Shown: positions 1-5,857 of the stretch, piece by piece | Layout: each line of letters starts with the position of its first letter | Numbering within the stretch: the first letter of the stretch is position 1 | NCBI GenBank assembly: GCA_955652345.1 | Contig: CATPBV010000198.1 | Location: forward strand, 1-18,938 | DNA: 18,938 nucleotides | Reading direction: 5' to 3' | DNA from: an uncultured Solirubrobacteraceae bacterium | GTDB lineage: Bacteria > Actinomycetota > Thermoleophilia > Solirubrobacterales > Solirubrobacteraceae | Made by a program: the position numbers and the translations under genes | Notes under the pieces: generated by a model | Told to the model about the DNA's origin: nothing | The model's database searches: none | The model's input: the letters and a program-made list of their open reading frames with translations, nothing else

Positions 1-34
1 GCGTAGCGTGCAGGTCGTTGGATGGCCGGCAGCG

Positions 35-62
35 CGGTGGTCCTAGGGGTAGGAGTCCACCG
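35..62. other. Hairpin with 11 paired bases and a 2-nt bulge
   Basis: CGGTGG (35-40) pairs with CCACCG (57-62), and TCCTA (41-45) pairs with TAGGA (50-54). The loop is GGGG and there is a 2-nt bulge (GT, 55-56). No T-run follows on either strand. It could be a terminator hairpin of a gene left of the window or a leader structure. The pairing is visible in the sequence; the function is a guess. Confidence 0.45.
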
Positions 63-143
63 TCGCAGGGGCAATCACGACGAGAACGGAATTAGTCGGG
101 AGACCAACCCGTGGAACGCGGCTGCACGTCGCTGTCCCCTGGG

Positions 144-174
144 AAATAAAGGCAAAGCGTCCGCTTCGGCGGAC
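144..174 (-). terminator. UUCG-loop hairpin, possible terminator on minus strand
   Basis: GTCCGC (159-164) and GCGGAC (169-174) form a perfect 6-bp stem around TTCG, giving the very stable C(UUCG)G tetraloop on the plus strand. On the minus strand the same hairpin is followed by a T-rich tail (GCTTTGCCTTTATTT, the complement of 144-158), which resembles an intrinsic terminator. On the plus strand the hairpin lies 24 nt before the ATG of the mIHF-like gene, just upstream of its Shine-Dalgarno sequence, so it could also be a 5'-UTR element. Confidence 0.4.
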
Positions 175-198
175 CAGACCTAGGAGAGGCAACGGCAA

Positions 199-549
199 AT
201 GACGCGCACCGCCACCATCACCCAGGATCCGCAACGGCTGCGGGCATTAGAGCGGGCGAACGAGGTCAGGCTCGCGCGGGCTGAGCTCAAACGGCGGATC
301 GCTGACGGCCACGTATCCGCAGCAAGCGTCCTGCTCGACCCTCCACCTGAAGCAGGCAGCTGGGCGATAGGCGACATGCTGGTGAGTCAACGACGGTGGG
401 GAAGCACGCGCTGCAGGAAGTTCCTGGCCCGCAACCACATCACCGAGACCAAGCCCATGGCAACCCTGACAGAGCGCCAGCGACGACTGCTTGCCGCTCA
501 GCTGCACGCGTGCGATTCGACCGAATTGATGCTCGTCGGCGCCGCTTGA
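199..549 (+). CDS. Actinobacterial-type integration host factor (mIHF) family protein
   Basis: This 116-aa protein resembles mycobacterial IHF over most of its length. The basic helix RARAELK-like segment (residues 23-32, VRLARAELKR) is followed by a helix-two-turns-helix-like region with the glycine of RRWGSTRCRKFL (about 65-76) and a basic C-terminal stretch TERQRRLLAAQL. The family binds DNA, compacts the nucleoid and supports phage integration. AGGAGAGG at 182-189 lies 9 nt before the ATG and fixes the start. The usual family neighbour, gmk, is not visible here, so this may be an accessory paralog. Codon use looks looser than in neighbouring genes and includes a TTA leucine codon (247-249), which may hint at transfer or phage origin. 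The family call is fairly safe; its exact role is unknown. Confidence 0.8.
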   Translation: MTRTATITQDPQRLRALERANEVRLARAELKRRIADGHVSAASVLLDPPPEAGSWAIGDMLVSQRRWGSTRCRKFLARNHITETKPMATLTERQRRLLAAQLHACDSTELMLVGAA

Positions 550-593
550 TGCTCCTCGCGTCGAGGTAAGGCTTGCGCCCCCCGCGGGAGTCG

Positions 594-656
594 GGCCCCG
601 TGCCGCGATCGCGGCGCTGGCCCGGCTCCCTCCCCGGGGCTGCCGGCAGTGGCCCC
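594..656. terminator. Convergent intergenic hairpins, possible bidirectional terminator
   Basis: The gap between two convergent genes contains a perfect 14-bp palindrome GCCGCGATCGCGGC at 602-615. It also has a GGGGC...GCCCC stem (636-640 with 652-656) that starts directly after the minus-strand stop codon at 657. Neither is followed by a T-run, as is common for GC-rich actinobacterial ends. Terminator function is inferred from position. Confidence 0.35.
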
Positions 657-1043
657 TCAGATGTGGATCCCCAACGGCACCGGGCTGGCTCCCGCGAAGA
701 ACAGGAACCACACCACGAACACCGTGATGGTCAGGCCAGCGCTGACCACAAGGACCCCTTCGAGCATGACGTGCCCCGGGTCCTCGAGGCCCCTTGCGCG
801 CCGGTTCGCGCGGTAGGTGTTGCTGAGCTTCGCCAGCAGCATCGCAATCAGCGCGATAGTCAGCACCACCCCCATGAACATGATCCCGAGGGCCGCGCCG
901 AGTGAGTTTGTCGCGCCCTGGATCTGGGAGCCGATCCAGAGCCACGCCAGCGGAGTGCCGACCCACAGCACGAGGCTGCCCGTGAACATGATCAGCACCA
1001 CGAGCGTCGCGCCGGTCCCGGTTCGCAGCAGCGCGCGCATCAT
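657..1043 (-). CDS. Small membrane protein with three predicted transmembrane helices
   Basis: I do not recognise a named family. The 128-aa product has three hydrophobic segments, at about residues 12-38, 48-71 and 94-117. A basic loop (NTYRANRRARG, 76-86) separates the second and third helices and is probably cytoplasmic. The start is either of two tandem ATG codons (1043 or 1040), with no strong Shine-Dalgarno sequence upstream. It is the last gene of the minus-strand block, separated from the 161-aa gene by a strong hairpin at 1064-1097. It may therefore be expressed only by read-through or from its own promoter. The hydrophobic pattern on this frame supports a real gene; the function is unknown. 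Confidence 0.7.
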   Translation of the reverse strand: MMRALLRTGTGATLVVLIMFTGSLVLWVGTPLAWLWIGSQIQGATNSLGAALGIMFMGVVLTIALIAMLLAKLSNTYRANRRARGLEDPGHVMLEGVLVVSAGLTITVFVVWFLFFAGASPVPLGIHI

Positions 1044-1063
1044 CGTCCGGAGTTGACGTCTAG

Positions 1064-1097
1064 CGTAGGGCCGCGAGCAGCCGCCCGCGGCCCTACG
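1064..1097 (-). terminator. Perfect 12-bp stem hairpin at the end of the 161-aa gene
   Basis: CGTAGGGCCGCG (1064-1075) is the exact reverse complement of CGCGGCCCTACG (1086-1097), with a 10-nt loop. The right arm contains the TAG stop of the 161-aa gene (1093-1095), so the hairpin would form right at the 3' end of that reading frame. No T-run follows. It probably acts as a terminator or a 3'-end stabiliser between the two genes. Confidence 0.6.
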
Positions 1098-1578
1098 GTA
1101 ATGGACAGCCGGATGAGAGCTTCACCTGCCACCAACCCATCAGCATCCCGATGAGGCCGAGACGTGGCCTGACCTGCCAGTCACCACATCCGGGCTCGCC
1201 GATGTCGGAACGCGACAAGCGGGCGAACCGGTGCTTGCCGGGCTCGAGCAGCATCCGCTCGAGGTAGAGCCGGTTTGCGGCGTGCTCCTCGGCGCGCTCG
1301 GCGATCGCAGCGCGGGCCGCGCGAAGACGCTCCACGAGGTCGTCACGCGCCCGTTCGAGCTCGCCCAGATCGAGCATCCGCACCTCGCGGCGGGCGCCGG
1401 CGACCGCAACCGGGCCCACGACGCCCATCGGATAGGCGGTGACGAACGCCTCGGAGAGCTCCTGCTCCAGCCTTGCGATTTGCGAGCGGAGCGACTGTCG
1501 CGCGGCACGCTCTGGGTCGCGCAGGACGGTCGGCGGAGCGAGGTATTGCCGAGCGCTCTCCCACTCGAGGAGCTCCAT
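1093..1578 (-). CDS. Conserved-looking 161-aa coiled-coil protein of unknown function
   Basis: The start at 1578 is set by a textbook AAGGAGG five nt upstream. The frame is open much further upstream, but that extension runs through the neighbouring gene and is rejected. Residues 27-47 and 72-112 are rich in Arg/Glu/Leu heptad-like patterns (for example LGELERARDDLVERLRAARA) and are probably helical or coiled-coil. The C-terminus is different: a cysteine/tryptophan/glycine-rich tail at about 129-161 (PGCGDWQVRPRLGLIGMLMG, then WW and SSGCPLP) with Cys131 and Cys158. That tail looks like a conserved signature and may be a small fold or metal/disulfide site. I cannot name the family. It follows the B3/B4 gene by 46 nt on the same strand. 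Confidence 0.8.
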   Translation of the reverse strand: MELLEWESARQYLAPPTVLRDPERAARQSLRSQIARLEQELSEAFVTAYPMGVVGPVAVAGARREVRMLDLGELERARDDLVERLRAARAAIAERAEEHAANRLYLERMLLEPGKHRFARLSRSDIGEPGCGDWQVRPRLGLIGMLMGWWQVKLSSGCPLP

Positions 1579-1583
1579 CGTTG

Positions 1584-1590
1584 CCTCCTT
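1584..1590 (-). promoter_or_regulatory. Strong Shine-Dalgarno for the 161-aa gene
   Basis: The complement of CCTCCTT reads AAGGAGG, placed 5 nt before the ATG at 1578. It is among the strongest ribosome binding sites in the window and rules out the long upstream extension of this frame. Confidence 0.8.
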
Positions 1591-1624
1591 TCCGGTCGAG
1601 CTCAGGGTACCACCGGCCCCGCTG

Positions 1625-2266
1625 CTAGCCACCGGCCAGCGCCTGCGTTGCCAGCCACAGCGCCTCCTCGAGGTGCATGTCCGGCACGCCGTCGACGCCC
1701 ACCGCGAAGAGAGCGACGCGTGGGGTCGAGCCGTCGGCTTCGTGACTGCGATCGAGCCCCCCGAACAGCAGCGCGTGAATGGACACTTCGTCGGACACGA
1801 CCAGTCGTCCCGGTCGCAGCAGGGTGTCGCCCAGTCGTTCGCCCTCGCCTGTCTGGCGAATCCCGAGGCCCCCGTCGTGGACCTGGTCAGCGTCGAGGGC
1901 CCATACCGGCACCCCGGTCTCCACAAGCGCGATCAATAGCGCTCCATGAAGCGCATCCGGGGCGCTCAGCTCGCCGCGCATCAGCCGCACTGTGGCGGCC
2001 TGCTCCGCGGGCGGGCGCTGAAGATCCGGGTCCAGCCCGGTCTGGCGGAAGAAGGCTCGGTACGCCCGATGGATCGGCCGCGTCCGCATCGCGATCACGC
2101 CTGCGCCATGGATGCGATCCGACAGCTGGCGGAGCCTCGCTCTTACCTCTCGCGCATCCGGCCGCGCCTCGGTCTCGAGTCGCAGCCATCGCAGGCGGAG
2201 CCCCGGGAGCTCGGAGCCGACCTCCGGCGAGACGAATCCCTCGCTCGTGGCGAGCTCTCCGCTCAT
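1625..2266 (-). CDS. Stand-alone B3/B4 (tRNA-binding) domain protein
   Basis: The 213-aa product resembles the B3/B4 domain found in the phenylalanyl-tRNA synthetase beta chain and in free-standing proteins of that family. Recognisable features are the RPIHRAYRAFFRQTGLDP stretch, the RPPAEQAATVRLMRGE segment, the ALLIALVETGVPVWALDADQ core, and the late GRLVVSDEVSIHALLFGGLD motif. In PheT the domain takes part in editing; free-standing versions are thought to act on aminoacyl-tRNA or amino-acid-like substrates, but the role here is not shown. Its ATG overlaps the stop of the thioredoxin-fold gene (ATGA, 2266-2263), so the two are probably translationally coupled. No catalytic or anticodon-binding synthetase domain is attached. 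Confidence 0.8.
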   Translation of the reverse strand: MSGELATSEGFVSPEVGSELPGLRLRWLRLETEARPDAREVRARLRQLSDRIHGAGVIAMRTRPIHRAYRAFFRQTGLDPDLQRPPAEQAATVRLMRGELSAPDALHGALLIALVETGVPVWALDADQVHDGGLGIRQTGEGERLGDTLLRPGRLVVSDEVSIHALLFGGLDRSHEADGSTPRVALFAVGVDGVPDMHLEEALWLATQALAGG

Positions 2267-2961
2267 CGGCCGCCCAGCAGGCTCTGAACCCGGGGCGCCA
2301 GCGCGTCGCCGCTCAGCCAGCGGTTGCCGATCAGGCGCGCGGACACTATGCCCCCGCGCCGCGCGAGCTCGACGAGCGGACACACAGCCGCGCCGTACAG
2401 TGCGCCGACTGCGCCGTCCCGGTCGTAGGCCACAGGGATCGTCCAGTGATGCGAACGTGCCGCCGCTCGCGCTTGGCTGGATCCAGTACGAACCGCGACT
2501 GCGGCGAACTGGACGGGCTTTCCGCGAAAGCGGGACGAGACCGCTTGTAGGGTGTCGACCTCGCGCACACATGCCGCCGAGCTCGTCACGAACAGCCCGA
2601 GCACAAGCGGACCGCGCTGCGCGAGCAGACAGGTGTTCAGCGCCCGCGGATCGTGGTGGACAGCGGTGCATGGCGGGTTCACATTCGCATCGCCAACGAG
2701 AGTCGAGCCGGCCAGGGGAGCAGCGAACCAGCGCAACCGGATTCCTGGGGGTATTCCGATCGTTCCGGCTCCGGGCGATGCGATGCGGTAGATCGAGAAC
2801 GCGACCAGCAGCACCAGCGCGAGCCCCCCGATCATCATCCGGTACGGACGCGGATTGACGAGCGGCGGCGGCGTCGGAGGCTCCCCGCCGTTCGCTTGCG
2901 CCGCCTCCACCGGCCCCAGACCGAGACGGCTGCCGGTCTGCGCGGGCTCCTCCGGGTTCAC
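2263..2961 (-). CDS. Membrane-anchored thioredoxin-fold (TlpA/peroxiredoxin-like) protein
   Basis: The 232-aa product has a Pro-rich N-terminus, one transmembrane helix (about residues 41-60) and an exported thioredoxin-like domain. VLGLFVTSSAACVREVD (120-136) lines up with the TlpA active-site strand and helix, but the first cysteine is serine, giving Ser128-Ala-Ala-Cys131 instead of Cys-X-X-Cys. AVCPLVEL near 192-199 fits the cis-proline loop, with Cys194 before the proline. Two more cysteines (98, 111) lie just before the core. It may be a single-cysteine reductase, an isomerase-like or peroxiredoxin-like protein, or a redox-inactive binder. The GTG start at 2961 overlaps the RND stop as GTGA, arguing for coupled translation. 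The same frame is open far upstream but only as a shadow of the RND gene. Confidence 0.78.
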   Translation of the reverse strand: MNPEEPAQTGSRLGLGPVEAAQANGGEPPTPPPLVNPRPYRMMIGGLALVLLVAFSIYRIASPGAGTIGIPPGIRLRWFAAPLAGSTLVGDANVNPPCTAVHHDPRALNTCLLAQRGPLVLGLFVTSSAACVREVDTLQAVSSRFRGKPVQFAAVAVRTGSSQARAAARSHHWTIPVAYDRDGAVGALYGAAVCPLVELARRGGIVSARLIGNRWLSGDALAPRVQSLLGGR

Positions 2962-5681
2962 GCCACGCGCGTCCGGCGCCGCAGTCGCTGAACCCCGGCG
3001 CGCCGGGCCGCAGCTCCCGCGCGGTCGCTGACATGCACCCGCTCGCTCAGTGCGAGGACGGAGGGCAGCACGAGCATCACACCGGCCAGCGACGCTGACA
3101 GATCGATCAGCGTGACAAGCCCGAAGTCCCGCAGCATCACGATGTTCGAGAGCGTCAGCACGCCGAAGCCCGCTATCGCGGTCAAGCCCGACGCAAGAAC
3201 CGGCGCTCCGGTGCGCCGGTAGGTCCGCTGGAGCGCGTCGGCAGGCTCGAGCCCTCCGAGCCGCTCTTGGTGGTAGCGCTCGGATAGCAGCACGCTGAAC
3301 TCCGTGGAGATCGCGATCACCAGCGCTCCAAGGGTCGCCGACATCGGGTTCAGTGGTATCCCGATGAGGAAGACGACGAGCGCCGACCAGCCCGTGGCAA
3401 GCGCGATCGGGATCAGCGGGATCAGCGCTCGCCGGATGCCTCGGAGTGCCAGCAGGAGGACCGCCGCGACGGCGGCGAGCCCGGCCAGCAGCGTCAGCAT
3501 CCGCCTGGTGGACGACGACAGAGCGGCCTCGGCCTGCGCCGCGAGGACCGGCAGCCCCGCCAGCCGCGCACTCACCCCCGGTGGCGGATGTAGCTGAGAG
3601 CGCATGTAGTCGATCACGCGCTGCTGTCTCGCCAGCGGCATCAGCCGGATCCCGAACGCAAGTGCCGCCACGCGGCGGTCGGGCGTGATGACCGCTTGGG
3701 AGAAGTACGGGGGAACCGCGCCCAGCAGCGAGTCGATCGAGCCTTGGGTGAGCTGCGTCGACGCCGACGAGCTGCCCGTCGAGAACAGATCGGGGAGGGA
3801 GAGCGCCGGACACAGCGTGGAGGCGGAGCAGCCCTTCGACTCCAGATATCCGTAATGGGCGAACAGGGTGTTCTCGTAATGGATCATCCAACCGATCGTC
3901 TGCGGCGTGGCGACGTCGCGGCCCCGCACGACGACGTCGATCTCGCCCGACACGCCCGTGACGCGCTCCAGCGTGCGCAGGTCGCGAAGGGCCGGCATGT
4001 GCGCCGGGACGAGCTTCGTGACGTCGGACTGCACGGGCGTGTGCGTGTCGGCAACCCACCCGAGCACCGCGAGCGCGGCGGCGACCGCGAGCACCAGCTG
4101 CGGTGCGCGGACCAACCGTCCACGGATCCGGCCAAACCAGCCGCGCAGCCTGCCGATGCTTCCGACAAACCCCCCCATATACGGGGGGAAAGTCGGACGC
4201 GCCGATCTTGGCATGAGCGGGCGCCCGACGTGCCGCAGGATCTCGGCGGCCCCTCGCAGCGAGGCGGCAAGCACACCACCGCCTCGTGCTCTGAGGACCA
4301 TCGCGGCGGTTCCCACGGTGAGAGCGCTGGCGAGCGCGAACGCGATGCCGACGACCAGCAGGATCCCGAAGTCGCGCACCATCGGAACCGGTGAGAGCAG
4401 CAGCACGAGGAATCCTGTCGCGGTGGCGAGAGCTGCGGTCGCGATCGTCGGGGCGCCGGCCTCGATGCCGGCGAGAATCGCGTCGGTCCTGGTGGATCCG
4501 GACTCCTGAGCGCGCGACTGGAACTGGATCGCGTAGTCGACGGCGAGACCGATCAGGATCGGCAGCACCGCGATCGACGCCATCGTCAGGGCGGCGCCGG
4601 CCAGCGCCATCAGCCCAAACGTCAGGCCCGCCGCCGCGAGCGCGACCACGAGCGGCAGCAGCCGCATCTTGCTGCGGAACACGACCAGCAGCACCACCGC
4701 CATCACCAGCAGCGATGCCACGAGAAGCGCGGCAATCGAGGCGGTGATCTGCGCGGCGAGATCGTCCGTGACCACCGGCGCGCCGGTGACCGTGTACGTG
4801 CCCCCGTATCCAAGGCGGAAGATCGGCATCCTCACCGCCTGGCGGATCAACGCGATCGCGGCCGCCTGCTGGGAGTCGGACAGCGTGGACTTCAGCCGGA
4901 CCTGCATCAACGCCGATCCCGTGGTCGGGAACAGGTAGGCGAAGCGAGCCTTCGGCTGATTGACCCCGCGCGTCTGGTCGAACACGACCTGGGAGATGAA
5001 CTGCGCATCGTCGATCCGCGGAGGTCCCTTGATTCCAAGATCGAGAGCCAGCGTCCCGAGAGCGTCTATCTGCTGCTGTCCGGCGAGCTGGCGTGCAGCC
5101 TGTGCCGCGACCAGCGCCTGCCTGCGCGACAGCCCGCGCCCGAGCGCAAGCTCGTACGCGGCCTGACCCGCGCTGGCGACGGCCTGGCCGGCGGAACTGA
5201 CCATCGCCCTGACGCGAGCGCCGATTGCGACAACAGCCTGATTGAGGAACGTGCCGGGTCCGTAGACGACCTGTACGGCTCGCGCCTTCGTCAGCTTCCC
5301 GCAGGGACTCTCCCATCCGCCGTATGGAGTCGCACCGGGAGCAGCCGTCGTGAATGCTTTGAGCGACTCGTTCTTGACGAGCACGTGCCCGGAAAGGCAC
5401 GCCTCGAGCGCACTGAGCTGCGCCAGGTCGGTCGTCTGCACCAGGTCCGTGAGCGGCTCCCGGACCAGCACGATCACCGCGTCCTGCCCGAAATACCGGT
5501 GGTCCTCCCGATCGGCCTGGTAGGTAGGCGACGAGCGGCTGACGAACGTATCCGCCCCTGCGCTCGGCTTGAGTCGCAGCGCGAGCGCCCCACCCGCGAG
5601 CGCCAACGCAAGAACGACCACAAGCGCGACTGCAGGACGCCGCGCGACGCTACTGAGGAACCACCTGAACCGCTGCCTCAT
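2958..5681 (-). CDS. RND/MMPL family transporter (HpnN-like)
   Basis: The 907-aa protein has the two-fold RND layout. The first transmembrane helix spans about residues 16-36, followed by a large external loop to about 310, then five helices to about 463. A cytoplasmic linker (about 464-526) leads to a second helix (527-544), a second external loop (545-725) and five more helices to about 877. The first half has the MMPL-type GLAVDYAIQF motif (378-387, Asp382-Tyr383), likely the proton relay. The equivalent in the second half is AISTEFSVLL (790-799), without the Asp. External cysteines occur as Cys95/Cys127 and Cys618/Cys624. Such pumps move lipids, hopanoids or other hydrophobic compounds across the envelope using the proton gradient. 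The gene sits 3' of an Mla-like ABC operon and overlaps the thioredoxin-fold gene. The substrate is unknown. Confidence 0.9.
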   Translation of the reverse strand: MRQRFRWFLSSVARRPAVALVVVLALALAGGALALRLKPSAGADTFVSRSSPTYQADREDHRYFGQDAVIVLVREPLTDLVQTTDLAQLSALEACLSGHVLVKNESLKAFTTAAPGATPYGGWESPCGKLTKARAVQVVYGPGTFLNQAVVAIGARVRAMVSSAGQAVASAGQAAYELALGRGLSRRQALVAAQAARQLAGQQQIDALGTLALDLGIKGPPRIDDAQFISQVVFDQTRGVNQPKARFAYLFPTTGSALMQVRLKSTLSDSQQAAAIALIRQAVRMPIFRLGYGGTYTVTGAPVVTDDLAAQITASIAALLVASLLVMAVVLLVVFRSKMRLLPLVVALAAAGLTFGLMALAGAALTMASIAVLPILIGLAVDYAIQFQSRAQESGSTRTDAILAGIEAGAPTIATAALATATGFLVLLLSPVPMVRDFGILLVVGIAFALASALTVGTAAMVLRARGGGVLAASLRGAAEILRHVGRPLMPRSARPTFPPYMGGFVGSIGRLRGWFGRIRGRLVRAPQLVLAVAAALAVLGWVADTHTPVQSDVTKLVPAHMPALRDLRTLERVTGVSGEIDVVVRGRDVATPQTIGWMIHYENTLFAHYGYLESKGCSASTLCPALSLPDLFSTGSSSASTQLTQGSIDSLLGAVPPYFSQAVITPDRRVAALAFGIRLMPLARQQRVIDYMRSQLHPPPGVSARLAGLPVLAAQAEAALSSSTRRMLTLLAGLAAVAAVLLLALRGIRRALIPLIPIALATGWSALVVFLIGIPLNPMSATLGALVIAISTEFSVLLSERYHQERLGGLEPADALQRTYRRTGAPVLASGLTAIAGFGVLTLSNIVMLRDFGLVTLIDLSASLAGVMLVLPSVLALSERVHVSDRAGAAARRAGVQRLRRRTRVA
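4161..4197. repeat. Palindromic element inside the RND gene linker
   Basis: TCCGAC (4161-4166) pairs with GTCGGA (4192-4197), and CCCCCC with GGGGGG (4183-4188), around a CATATAC-type centre. AAA sits opposite AAA as a symmetric internal loop. The G/C homopolymer arms are unusual in this coding sequence. The element encodes the linker between the two RND halves (about residues 495-507, PTFPPYMGGFVG), where an insertion would be tolerated. It could be a small dispersed palindromic repeat or chance structure. Confidence 0.5.
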
Positions 5682-5746
5682 TGGGTTTTGCGGAGGCTAG
5701 CGACGCAGAGCCCACCCTCGCGGCACCGGGCGACCACAGCGGAGCC

Positions 5747-5857
5747 AAGGGTGCGCCGGGAGCACCGGCCACGCCCCCTTGCATGCCGTTCCCCGCACGC
5801 CCACATCCCGGTTTCGTACATGCCGGGGGGTGTGGACGGCGCTCCCGGCGCACCCTT
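5747..5857. repeat. 111-bp imperfect palindrome between ATPase and RND genes
   Basis: Left arm 5747-5785 and the reverse complement of 5819-5857 match at 34 of 39 positions without gaps, including 17 identical outer bases (AAGGGTGCGCCGGGAGC). Two of the five mismatches allow G-U pairs. A 33-nt loop separates the arms. The outer end touches the stop codon of the ATPase gene (5857-5859), and the RND ATG lies 65 nt further on. It could terminate or attenuate transcription from the ABC genes into the RND gene, protect the upstream mRNA end, or be a MITE/REP-like mobile palindrome. There is no T-run. Confidence 0.75.

Larger units (their letters stand above)
1..198. other. Structured non-coding leader region
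   Basis: I see no convincing coding sequence here. The stretch holds two hairpins (35-62 and 159-174, listed separately), an A-rich run at about 144-157, and the ribosome binding site of the following gene. It may be the 3' end of an off-window transcript, the 5' leader of the mIHF-family gene, or both. I looked for a tRNA-like fold and found no T-loop signature. Confidence 0.5.

Noticed and set aside
35..120. Possible tRNA or other small stable RNA
   Set aside because: There is one good hairpin but no cloverleaf, T-loop signature or CCA-like end.
1231..2550. 439-aa open plus-strand frame
   Set aside because: It spans three genes on the opposite strand and has low-complexity Arg/Ala content.
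2962..5400. Long open minus-strand frame continuing upstream of the thioredoxin-fold gene
   Set aside because: It is Arg/Gly/Ala-rich shadow translation of the RND gene in another frame. Only the last 232 residues, from the GTG at 2961, look like protein.
5747..5857. Collagen-like GAPGAP peptides encoded by both arms and strands of the palindrome
   Set aside because: They arise because the inverted arms share the same GC-rich bases. The short frames lack start signals and are not conserved in any visible way.
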